Shown here: positions 6,160-12,005 of the stretch, in pieces | How the letters are laid out: each line of letters opens with the position of its first letter | Numbering within the stretch: position 1 is the first letter of the stretch | DNA from: Cyanobacteria bacterium UBA8803 | GTDB lineage: Bacteria; Cyanobacteriota; Cyanobacteriia; Cyanobacteriales; Coleofasciculaceae | Direction of reading: 5' to 3' | Assembly: GCA_003505715.1 (NCBI GenBank) | Contig: DNXU01000200.1 | Location: 1,553-13,557, forward strand | DNA length: 12,005 nucleotides | The notes under the pieces: model-generated | Told to the model about the DNA's origin: nothing | The model's input: only the letters and a program-made list of their open reading frames with translations | Database searches by the model: none | Position numbers and translations under genes: made by a program

Positions 6160-6208
6160 AACAACCAACAACAAATAACAAATAACAAACAACAAATAAC
6201 CAACAACT
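6160..6208. repeat. Short tandem heptad repeats (seven copies)
   Basis: Seven consecutive 7-mers of the AACAAAT/AACAACA type fill 6160-6208: AACAACC, AACAACA, AATAACA twice, AACAACA, AATAACC, AACAACT. Such short tandemly repeated heptamers are typical of filamentous cyanobacteria. The array runs into the stop codon (6207-6209) of the minus-strand gene beside it. Confidence 0.85.
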
Positions 6209-6590
6209 ACTTAGACTGACCATCACGACGGCCTAGTTCGTAAACCCCACAACTGATACAGGCCAGAATACCAATACTGATAGCCCAACTGTGACCTAGA
6301 GTGAGTTCAACCCCATAGTCACACAAGGCTCCAACAGCTAAAAAGGGCACAATACTGCAAACTGAGGCATAGAAGGCATTTTGAGCTTCACGACCTTTGC
6401 GGGTTCGTTCAAATTCCTCCGCTGAGGTGTAGAGTGATCGCTCAGCAAAGTTAAACCAGCGATTAAGTTGTTCGATCGTCCACTGCTTTAACGTCGAGAA
6501 GCCCAAATACAGTGCTAGCGCCCACAACGATGCTCCTGCGATCGCCGTGGTATTTATCTCAACCCGAAAGGGAATAATATCAGTCAGCAT
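6207..6590 (-). CDS. Small membrane protein of unknown function
   Basis: I do not recognise the family. The 127-residue product has three probable membrane helices (about 14-33, 72-94 and 98-117). Between the first two lies a charged amphipathic cytosolic-looking segment with W37, W45 and many acidic and basic residues (about 40-72). The tail ELGRRDGQSK is basic. The reading frame uses codons like its neighbours and holds one HIP1 octamer at 6538-6545, which argues that it is native. Its stop codon coincides with the end of the heptad repeats, which separate it from crcB by 112 bases. It is on the same strand as crcB but lacks Fluc motifs, so it is not a second CrcB subunit. The ATG at 6590 has no clear Shine-Dalgarno sequence. 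Confidence 0.75.
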   Translation of the reverse strand: MLTDIIPFRVEINTTAIAGASLWALALYLGFSTLKQWTIEQLNRWFNFAERSLYTSAEEFERTRKGREAQNAFYASVCSIVPFLAVGALCDYGVELTLGHSWAISIGILACISCGVYELGRRDGQSK

Positions 6591-6913
6591 CGCTTATTTT
6601 ACTTTGGAGGGCGGAAAGCTAATAACTATTAATGTATCTTAACAAAGGCTGGGCATGAATTCATCTACCGCTGCTGGCCTTAGTACCTGCAAGTGATACC
6701 TGTAGGCTATCTTAGGTCTGCTGCTTCTGGGTGGGTAGCGAATACTCAACTAGCATCTCCTAGGACGTGCCTATATTTCCCGGAAAGCGATCGCGATCGT
6801 CAGAGATCGGTTATAACTTATGCCTGAGACATCAGTGGTGCGATCGAGCGTGCAAATTTCAGATTGAGCTGGGCTGATCAGCTAATGAACCCTAGCAGTA
6901 GCAGTCACAAACC
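6591..6913. other. Divergent intergenic region
   Basis: This 323-base region separates the minus-strand membrane protein from the plus-strand M23 peptidase and should carry both promoters. I see AT-rich -10-like strings (TATATT near 6770, TATAAC near 6812) but no convincing -35/-10 pair. A double HIP1-like run lies near 6787-6798, and a small AGCTG/CAGCT inverted repeat lies near 6868-6883. No gene is supported. Confidence 0.45.
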
Positions 6914-7582
6914 ATGAGAGTCAAGAACATTGATCAGATTTTATCGGAAATTCCTAAACCCCGGCGGCATCAAAAGCGCAAGGCAACCAAGCTGCGTTTT
7001 TTCATTTTGGCTTTTGTGAGTCTAATTGGTTTAATGACACTGGGATGGTTTAACCCAGAGCAGGTCAAAGCATTACCGCCAGGGCAAACTGCGATCGCCA
7101 CTGGCAGTATCTGGCAACAAGGCTCCTTTCCGGTCGAGAATTTTCAAGCCTATACTTCTCCCTATGGCTATCGTCGCTCTCCCCGTGGATCAGGTGTAGA
7201 ATTTCATCGCGGCTTAGATATAGCAGCACCTGAAGGCAGCTACATCCGTAACTGGTGGACAGGTCAAGTGGTAGGACTCTCCGATAATACTGCCTGCGGC
7301 ACCTCAATTACGATCCAATCTGGCGAGTGGAAGCATATTTACTGCCACATGAATGGACATGTGGAAAGCGGCAGCAACGGTACTTATTTGATTGACCGCG
7401 AGGGTGGGATTCAAATTTGGAAAGGTCAACAGGTAGCAACGGGAGTCAGAATTGGACGAGTGGGGATGACGGGTCGGACTACTGGCCCGCATTTGCACTG
7501 GGGGTTAAAGTATTCCGACCAATATATAGATCCAGCTAGAGTTCTACGGGAGATGTATCGGCAACAAACGGTATCTCGTTAG
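6914..7582 (+). CDS. Membrane-anchored M23 family metallopeptidase (LytM domain)
   Basis: M23 peptidases are zinc endopeptidases that cut peptide crosslinks in peptidoglycan. The 222-residue product has a basic N-terminus (PKPRRHQKRKATK), one hydrophobic helix at about 29-45, and a LytM domain beginning near 80 (YTSPYGYR). Zinc ligands are visible: H98 and D102 in HRGLDIAAP, and H195 in HLHW, with H193 of the same HxH motif and H145 (HIYCHM) as likely catalytic histidines. All are present, so it is probably an active enzyme rather than an EnvC/NlpD-like activator. The topology puts the domain in the periplasm. A short insertion (about 150-170) interrupts the usual barrel. No LysM or coiled-coil domain is present. 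A HIP1 site lies within the gene. No Shine-Dalgarno sequence precedes the ATG. Confidence 0.9.
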   Translation: MRVKNIDQILSEIPKPRRHQKRKATKLRFFILAFVSLIGLMTLGWFNPEQVKALPPGQTAIATGSIWQQGSFPVENFQAYTSPYGYRRSPRGSGVEFHRGLDIAAPEGSYIRNWWTGQVVGLSDNTACGTSITIQSGEWKHIYCHMNGHVESGSNGTYLIDREGGIQIWKGQQVATGVRIGRVGMTGRTTGPHLHWGLKYSDQYIDPARVLREMYRQQTVSR

Positions 7583-7648
7583 TTGAGAAAGGGCGATCGC
7601 TTCTAATCTTAACTCACTTTAGAAGTGCGATCGCCTTGACATTCTCAA
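7583..7648. repeat. Nested inverted repeat built on two HIP1 octamers
   Basis: TTGAGAA (7583-7589) pairs with TTCTCAA (7642-7648). Inside it, GGCGATCGC plus TTCTAA (7592-7606) pairs with TTAGAA and GCGATCGCC (7619-7635), with one two-base bulge. The total is 22 paired bases immediately after the M23 stop codon. It can act as a transcription barrier for the peptidase gene, but there is no T tract. It marks the left border of the phosphotransferase gene region. Confidence 0.65.
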
Positions 7649-7666
7649 AGAGCGATCGCAGATCTC

Positions 7667-7697
7667 GTAGGTTGAATTCAGTTCGCGAAACCCAACA
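7667..7697. repeat. Degenerate cyanobacterial palindromic repeat
   Basis: GTAGGTTG at the left and CGAAACCCAACA at the right match the ends of a dispersed cyanobacterial repeat that normally reads GTAGGTTGGGTT...CGAAACCCAACA. The centre is altered. Identification rests on memory of similar sequences, so it is tentative. Confidence 0.4.
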
Positions 7698-7716
7698 ACA
7701 TACAGTGGGAGAAGAC

Positions 7717-8637
7717 ATGATTCAACAAATAAAATCAGAGCAAGAAGTACTCAAGTTAGCCCATAAGCACGGTTTGATGATCCAGGAAGGTTCACTACGA
7801 TTTAATGAATCGGGTCTTGACTTTCAAGTCGTGTTCGCAACGGACACTTCTGGAGAAAGCTGGGTTTTGCGCCTTCCCAGACGAGAGGATGTTCTGCCCT
7901 CAGTAGACAAGGAAAAACGGACGCTGGAACTGATTGCTCCACTTCTAACCGTGGAGGTGCCGCTATGGATTGTCTGCACAGATGAACTGATTGCTTACAA
8001 GGCATTAAGCGGTGTGCCAACGGGCACGATCGATGCAGAGGCAAAAGCCTATGTGTGGGAAATTGACGCAGCGAATGTGCCCGATCAATTCCATGAATCG
8101 CTGGCTAAGGGTATGGTTTCTCTTCATAGAATTAGCATTGAAAAAGCTCACGTAGCAGGTCTTTCCGTTGAAACTGTTGAGGAAGTACGTGCTGCAATGA
8201 AGCGCAAGATGAATGTAGTGAAGAGCGAGTTTGGTGTTAGTGAAGAGTTATGGAATCGCTGGCAATACTGGCTCCAAAAGGATGAGATCTGGCCGAAAGA
8301 AACAGTGTTAACTCATGGCGATTTACACGCTGGGCATATTCTGATTAATGCACAGGCAAAGGTGACTGGCTTTATTGACTGGACTGAAGCAGCCGTCAGT
8401 GACCCAGCGCATGATTTTGTTGCCCATTACCGCACGTTTGGTGAAGATGCTCTCAATAAGCTGATCTTAGCATACGCTAAGGCGAGCGGGCAGGTTTGGA
8501 CGGGGATGGTCGAACATGTAATTGAACGAGCCGCTTCTTATCCCATAGCCATTGCAGAATTTGCGCTAAAGTCGGACTTGGATGAATACAAATTGATGGC
8601 TAGACAGTCGCTCGGCGTGAGTGACCAAGTGTTTTGA
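7717..8637 (+). CDS. Macrolide 2'-phosphotransferase-like kinase (Mph family)
   Basis: Mph enzymes inactivate macrolides by GTP-dependent phosphorylation of the desosamine 2'-hydroxyl; they share the aminoglycoside phosphotransferase fold. The 306-residue product fits the family length. Visible motifs are NESGLDFQVVFA (30-41), WVLRLPRR (49-56), the substrate-side LSGVPTGT (97-104), the catalytic loop HGDLHAGH (200-207, D202) and the metal-binding IDWTEA (220-225, D221). The sequence looks closer to chromosomal Mph of Bacillus species than to enterobacterial MphA. I chose ATG 7717, preceded by GGGAG; the frame opens from a TTG at 7636, but that part is HIP1 repeat. No HIP1 site lies in the gene, whereas neighbours have several, which suggests transfer. 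It converges with the lipoprotein gene with only 19 bases between. The real substrate in this organism is untested. Confidence 0.88.
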   Translation: MIQQIKSEQEVLKLAHKHGLMIQEGSLRFNESGLDFQVVFATDTSGESWVLRLPRREDVLPSVDKEKRTLELIAPLLTVEVPLWIVCTDELIAYKALSGVPTGTIDAEAKAYVWEIDAANVPDQFHESLAKGMVSLHRISIEKAHVAGLSVETVEEVRAAMKRKMNVVKSEFGVSEELWNRWQYWLQKDEIWPKETVLTHGDLHAGHILINAQAKVTGFIDWTEAAVSDPAHDFVAHYRTFGEDALNKLILAYAKASGQVWTGMVEHVIERAASYPIAIAEFALKSDLDEYKLMARQSLGVSDQVF

Positions 8638-8656
8638 GATTCAGGCTTCGGTTCGC

Positions 8657-9442
8657 TTAATCTCCTGCAATAAAAGCCGTCATCTTCCACTCTCCTTGCT
8701 TGTTCTCAAACCGGGCACGGTAGCCCGCAGGGTAGTAGGCATAACGACTGGAAACATAGCCTCGTTGACCCGCAGGCGTGATAATCGGTTGCCAGCCCTC
8801 AACTGTTTGCTGTTCTTGCCGTTGCTGCTCAGTCAGACGTTCTAATCCAGCCGGATCAGATTTGACGACTTCATTCGATAAAACGCCAACTATAGGACTA
8901 TCGTTACGGGGCTGGGCGCGAACATTAATGTTTTCACCCACAATATAAACATCGCTAAATGGATCGCCCAGGGATGCTTGAGAGGCATGGGGACATTGGT
9001 AAGCATCCATCTTCGTTCCCGCAGGCGCTTCGGAGGGCGTACAGCCGATGTTGATAATTCGCTCCAATCGTTTCCAGGAAAGTGAGTTAGGATTGTCAAA
9101 TCCGAGTGAACTAAAGGGTTTGGGAAGACCAAAGGTGATTTGGATTTTGGGATCGGCGATCGCTTCGACAAATTTAGCATCGCGATCGCGAATTGCCTGT
9201 TGTAATCGTTCTCGAAATTGGTAGAAAGAACTGTTAGCAGGAACTTGATCACGCAGTTTATAGGGACGACGAGGATAGGGTGTTGCCTGTACAGTTGATG
9301 GTGTTGGCTGATCAGCGGTATTCTCTGCGGATGGGTTCGTCGCAGGTGATGACTGTTGTGCAGGGTAGTCAGCGGTTTGACAGCCTGCGAGGAACAGCAT
9401 CAGCGGTACAATGCTTCTAAATTTCAGGAAACGGATTTTCAT
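8657..9442 (-). CDS. SH3-domain lipoprotein
   Basis: The 261-residue product starts with a lipoprotein signal: basic KIRFLKFR, a short hydrophobic core, and lipobox LAGC with C21 as the lipidated residue. A Pro/Ser/Thr-rich linker (about 22-60) leads to a helical region (65-95) and a mixed domain of unknown type containing C134 and C150. A bacterial SH3 domain (about 166-236) then shows ENINVRAQP, GW and GQRGYVSSRYA. The C-terminal YRARFENKQGEWKMTAFIAGD looks like the strand pair seen in proteins that measure or bind other envelope parts. Bacterial SH3 domains often bind cell-wall peptides, so a periplasmic, membrane-tethered role is inferred. I prefer the ATG ending at 9442 because the signal peptide is then normal. 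An in-frame ATG ending at 9499 has a better upstream purine tract (GAGGATGAGG) and would add 19 residues. Confidence 0.82.
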   Translation of the reverse strand: MKIRFLKFRSIVPLMLFLAGCQTADYPAQQSSPATNPSAENTADQPTPSTVQATPYPRRPYKLRDQVPANSSFYQFRERLQQAIRDRDAKFVEAIADPKIQITFGLPKPFSSLGFDNPNSLSWKRLERIINIGCTPSEAPAGTKMDAYQCPHASQASLGDPFSDVYIVGENINVRAQPRNDSPIVGVLSNEVVKSDPAGLERLTEQQRQEQQTVEGWQPIITPAGQRGYVSSRYAYYPAGYRARFENKQGEWKMTAFIAGD

Positions 9443-9579
9443 AATGTCATTGGAATTGGAACCTAAATGGATAGACGAACAACGATAATATGTGTTCATC
9501 TCATGGTTTACCTCATCCTCTCGATCGTAGAAACTCGATGACAGAAATGCCTCTAAAAAAAGTCCTGGCTAAATATCAG

Positions 9580-9607
9580 CGAAAGTTTGATTTCATGGCG
9601 ACTTTCG
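9580..9607. repeat. Small inverted repeat in the divergent spacer
   Basis: CGAAAGT (9580-9586) and ACTTTCG (9601-9607) are perfect complements separated by 14 bases. They lie between the lipoprotein gene and the 34-codon ORF. The pair could be an operator or hairpin; no T run follows, and nothing else supports a role. Confidence 0.3.
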
Positions 9608-9660
9608 GTAGATGAAGCGGGGAGTGTAGTTGAGTAAGCTGTGAAGCGATCGCCCAGTGT

Positions 9661-9665
9661 GGAGG
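9661..9665 (+). promoter_or_regulatory. Strong Shine-Dalgarno site of the 34-codon ORF
   Basis: GGAGG matches the anti-Shine-Dalgarno core and lies seven bases before the ATG at 9673. It is the best ribosome site in the window and decides the call of the small ORF. Confidence 0.6.
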
Positions 9666-9672
9666 TAGCAGG

Positions 9673-9777
9673 ATGCTATTGCTCGGACTATTGATCCTGA
9701 CTCATCTAATTCTTCCCCTGGCTTTTCTGATCTGGCTTTGGGGAGGGAAACAGAGCAGCAAACTTCTGACGGGGTGA
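9673..9777 (+). CDS. Single-helix membrane microprotein of 34 residues, unknown function
   Basis: I do not recognise it. The translation starts MLLLGLLILTHLILPLAFLI, continues WLWGG and ends KQSSKLLTG. Residues 1-24 form one long hydrophobic helix, the tail is short and positively charged, so the C-terminus is expected in the cytoplasm. Size and shape recall cyanobacterial single-helix subunits of photosynthetic complexes, but it does not match the PetL, PetN or PsbM sequences I remember. A GGAGG sits seven bases upstream of the ATG and a HIP1 octamer just before that (9646-9653). A stop codon in the same frame lies at 9631-9633, so the gene cannot be much longer. It stands alone, between a divergent lipoprotein gene and convergent ftsH. 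Short size leaves chance as a real alternative. Confidence 0.45.
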   Translation: MLLLGLLILTHLILPLAFLIWLWGGKQSSKLLTG

Positions 9778-9857
9778 CAAGCCGCGTTCCTTCAACCGTT
9801 TTGAGGTGGAAATCTGCTTTGACTTTACTGAGGGTGAATTGGCTTTAGGCCATAGTT

Positions 9858-9935
9858 GTAAGGATTCAGGTGATATCAAAATAGGCTCAAACAATTTTCT
9901 TCTCAGGCTTGGCAGAAATATACCTGAATCCTTAC
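9858..9935 (-). terminator. 14-bp inverted repeat directly after ftsH
   Basis: GTAAGGATTCAGGT (9858-9871) is the perfect reverse complement of 9922-9935. The ftsH stop codon is at 9938-9940, so the right arm begins two bases beyond it on the minus strand. The 50-base interior is longer than in ordinary terminators and no T tract follows. It may be a 3' stability element, a terminator, or a tiny MITE-like insertion; I see no target duplication at its edges. Confidence 0.45.
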
Positions 9936-9937
9936 CA

Positions 9938-11926
9938 TTATCGGGTCACTGCCATTTGTTTTTCAGGCAGTTGAGTGTATTCCGCAACAATCTGACGGAA
10001 TTGCTCCCCTTCAATAGTTTCCCGATCCAACAAAATATCAACCAAGCGGTCGATTAAGGGTCGGTTTTCCCGCATCAGACGGCGAGCTTTTTCATAGCAA
10101 CTCATCGCGATCGCTCGCACTTGTTGGTCAATCTTCGTCGCCACCTCTTCGGAATATTCAGCTCGGGTCGTCCAACCGCCACCGAGAAAGACTTCGCTAT
10201 CCGGACTTTCTAAGGCAACTGGTCCTAAGTCGGACATGCCGTAGCGCGTCACCATCTCGCGGCAGAGGTTACTAACAGCTCGCAAGTCGCTGCTGGCTCC
10301 TTTGGTAACTTCGTCATAACCAAACACCTCTTCTTCGGCAGCGCGTCCCCCCAGAAAAATGGTAATTTGGTCAATGAGCCAAGCTCTCGTATAAAGCCCG
10401 CTATCAACCATTTCTTCATTAAATACTTGCTGGGCAAAACCACCAATGCCGCCAGAACGGGGAATAATGGTGACCTTGTTTAGGGGGTCAGAATTTTCTA
10501 GTAACGTCATTAACAGGGCATGACCGACTTCGTGATAGGCAATCAACCGCTTTTTCTTACTGTCGAGCAGGGGATTGAGGGTCATGCCAATGGTAACCCG
10601 GTCGATGGCGTCGTCGATTTCTAATATACCGATCTCGTCTTTGCGCCGCCGTGCGGTTAAGATGGCTGCTTCGTTGAGCAGGTTGGCTAAGTCAGCACCA
10701 GAAAAACCAGGCGTGCGACGGGCGATCGCATCTAGCGATACTTCTGAGGCGAGCTTCTTGTTACGAGCGTGTACCTCTAAAATTCCCAAACGACCGTTGT
10801 AACCGGGTAAATCAACCGTGACCTGACGGTCAAACCGACCGGGCCGCAGTAGTGCGGTATCTAAAACATCGGGACGGTTGGTAGCGGCAATCACGATAAT
10901 ACCTGTATTGCCTTCAAACCCATCCATCTCAGTTAAAAGCTGGTTGAGGGTTTGCTCGCGCTCGTCGTTGCCACCGCCGATCCCAGCACCGCGCTGGCGT
11001 CCCACAGCGTCAATTTCATCTATGAAGATCAGGCAGGGAGCGTTTTCTTTGGCCTTTTTGAATAAGTCGCGCACCCGGGAAGCGCCAACGCCGACAAACA
11101 TTTCCACAAATTCGCTACCCGATATGCTAAAGAAGGGAACGCCTGCTTCTCCAGCAACTGCTTTGGCTAGTAAGGTTTTACCCGTTCCCGGCGGCCCCAC
11201 CAACAGGACACCTCTAGGAATACGTGCGCCTAGAGCAGTAAAGCGTTCGGTTTCCTTCAGAAAAGTCACGACTTCTTGCAGTTCTTCTTTAGCTTCTTCA
11301 ATTCCAGCCACATCGTTGAAGAAAACCCCTGTTTTCGCTTGCATCTGAAAACGGGCGCGGGATTTGCCAAAGTTGAGCGCTTGACCGGAACTACTGGCAG
11401 AGCGACGCAGGATCATCATCAACCCGGCCATTAGTAAAAACAGTAAAAATAAGTTCATCACCAGCCCCAACGCTGCCGTGTTGTCAGCGGTGGGTTCTAC
11501 GTCAAAGGCAATGTTGGCGTTGCGGAGTTTCTCGATCAGTTCGTTATTTTGGTCGAGCAGCACTACATCTTGTGGCGGCTCCGTGGCTTGCTGTCCGGTT
11601 AAGTGAACTTTGGCAACACTCCTTGAGGGGTCAATTTCTACTTTGCTAATTTGGCACGTAGTAGCTGGGGATAAGGTTGACTCAGTTTTACAGGCATCTA
11701 TTTTCTGCAATAGATGACCATAGCTGAGAGGTTTGCGATCGCTACGCTGCGCTTGGGCAGGACTGCCGAGCCATACCCCTTGCAAAATCAGCAAGCTGGC
11801 AGCAAGACGCCATAGGTTTCGTGGTGCGACCTCCGGCTTGTCCGCTCTGGAAACGCGATGTTCCTTTGTCGAACCGCCTTTCGGCTCCTTTCCCATCCAT
11901 GCTCTGATCCAGGAACTGTTCTTCAT
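9938..11926 (-). CDS. ftsH: ATP-dependent zinc metalloprotease FtsH
   Basis: FtsH is a membrane-anchored hexameric AAA+ protease that pulls out and degrades damaged or unassembled membrane proteins; in cyanobacteria it serves photosystem II repair and stress responses. The 662-residue product shows a first hydrophobic helix (about 38-57), a lumenal/periplasmic domain, a second helix (152-173), Walker A GPPGTGKT (244-251), pore loop MFVG (276-279), Walker B LIFIDEID (299-306), second region of homology [11 protein letters not shown] (359-369), zinc site HEVGH (465-469) and D547. I chose the ATG ending at 11926 because AAGGAAG lies five bases upstream; the frame opens 11 codons earlier. Oddities: the first helix ends in an AQA-Q sequence like a signal peptidase site, and C79 and C91 flank extra residues in the lumenal domain. 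[11 protein letters not shown] after the zinc site differs from the GLTWF of thylakoid FtsH2, so it is another paralogue of the cyanobacterial set. Confidence 0.96.
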   Translation of the reverse strand: MKNSSWIRAWMGKEPKGGSTKEHRVSRADKPEVAPRNLWRLAASLLILQGVWLGSPAQAQRSDRKPLSYGHLLQKIDACKTESTLSPATTCQISKVEIDPSRSVAKVHLTGQQATEPPQDVVLLDQNNELIEKLRNANIAFDVEPTADNTAALGLVMNLFLLFLLMAGLMMILRRSASSSGQALNFGKSRARFQMQAKTGVFFNDVAGIEEAKEELQEVVTFLKETERFTALGARIPRGVLLVGPPGTGKTLLAKAVAGEAGVPFFSISGSEFVEMFVGVGASRVRDLFKKAKENAPCLIFIDEIDAVGRQRGAGIGGGNDEREQTLNQLLTEMDGFEGNTGIIVIAATNRPDVLDTALLRPGRFDRQVTVDLPGYNGRLGILEVHARNKKLASEVSLDAIARRTPGFSGADLANLLNEAAILTARRRKDEIGILEIDDAIDRVTIGMTLNPLLDSKKKRLIAYHEVGHALLMTLLENSDPLNKVTIIPRSGGIGGFAQQVFNEEMVDSGLYTRAWLIDQITIFLGGRAAEEEVFGYDEVTKGASSDLRAVSNLCREMVTRYGMSDLGPVALESPDSEVFLGGGWTTRAEYSEEVATKIDQQVRAIAMSCYEKARRLMRENRPLIDRLVDILLDRETIEGEQFRQIVAEYTQLPEKQMAVTR

Positions 11927-12005
11927 CAAAACTTCCTTAGTTGTCCTGCCTTGATTCAACCCCTAGTAAAGGGCATGACCCTGCAAGTCGGTGATGCAGC
12001 GTAGC

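Noticed and set aside
9540..9617. 25-codon ORF starting at 9538 (MTEMPLKKVLAKYQRK...)
   Set aside because: No Shine-Dalgarno sequence and too short to judge; left out of the gene list.
9706..9894. 62-codon minus-strand frame downstream of ftsH
   Set aside because: It overlaps the better supported 34-codon ORF and the ftsH inverted repeat, and has no recognisable features.
10878..11348. 156-codon plus-strand frame antisense to ftsH
   Set aside because: It is a shadow of the strongly conserved AAA domain on the other strand and resembles no protein family.

Overview
The window looks like chromosomal DNA of a cyanobacterium, probably a filamentous one. The octamer GCGATCGC (HIP1, the hallmark cyanobacterial repeat) occurs at least a dozen times. 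Heptad short tandem repeats of cyanobacterial style are present, as is a HetZ-related gene, a family I know only from cyanobacteria. There are no rRNA or tRNA genes and no CRISPR array.

Layout. Positions 1-2363 (+ strand) hold an L-threonylcarbamoyladenylate synthase (tRNA t6A synthesis) and, after a gene-free gap, a HetZ-related regulator. From 2364 to 2969 lies a repeat-rich spacer: a very long hairpin, then six 46/47-bp G/C-rich tandem units arranged as three 93-bp dimers. Next comes a complete PHP-domain phosphoesterase (2970-3677, +). It is followed by a TnpB-only insertion element of IS200/IS605 type (about 3690-5196). The element has foldable ends, a structured upstream region, an apparently leaderless tnpB, and a 3' hairpin that may belong to a TnpB guide RNA.

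On the minus strand follow recX, crcB (fluoride channel) and a small three-helix membrane protein. Divergent from them on the plus strand is an M23 peptidoglycan peptidase with an N-terminal membrane anchor. After a HIP1-containing inverted repeat comes a macrolide 2'-phosphotransferase-like kinase. It resembles Bacillus-type enzymes and contains no HIP1, so it is a good candidate for acquisition by transfer. It converges on an SH3-domain lipoprotein. A 34-codon ORF with an excellent Shine-Dalgarno sequence (9673-9777, +) encodes a single hydrophobic helix. The window ends with a full-length FtsH AAA+ metalloprotease (minus strand), which carries a cysteine-flanked insertion in its extracytoplasmic domain and a 14-bp inverted repeat just after its stop codon.

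How the genes fit together. Most are independent housekeeping or envelope functions rather than one pathway. recX, crcB and the small membrane protein point the same way and could be co-transcribed. The accessory parts are the tandem array, the TnpB element and the phosphotransferase gene. I see no multi-gene defence or biosynthetic system. The least explained pieces are the structured DNA around tnpB, the dimeric tandem array and the 34-residue membrane ORF.
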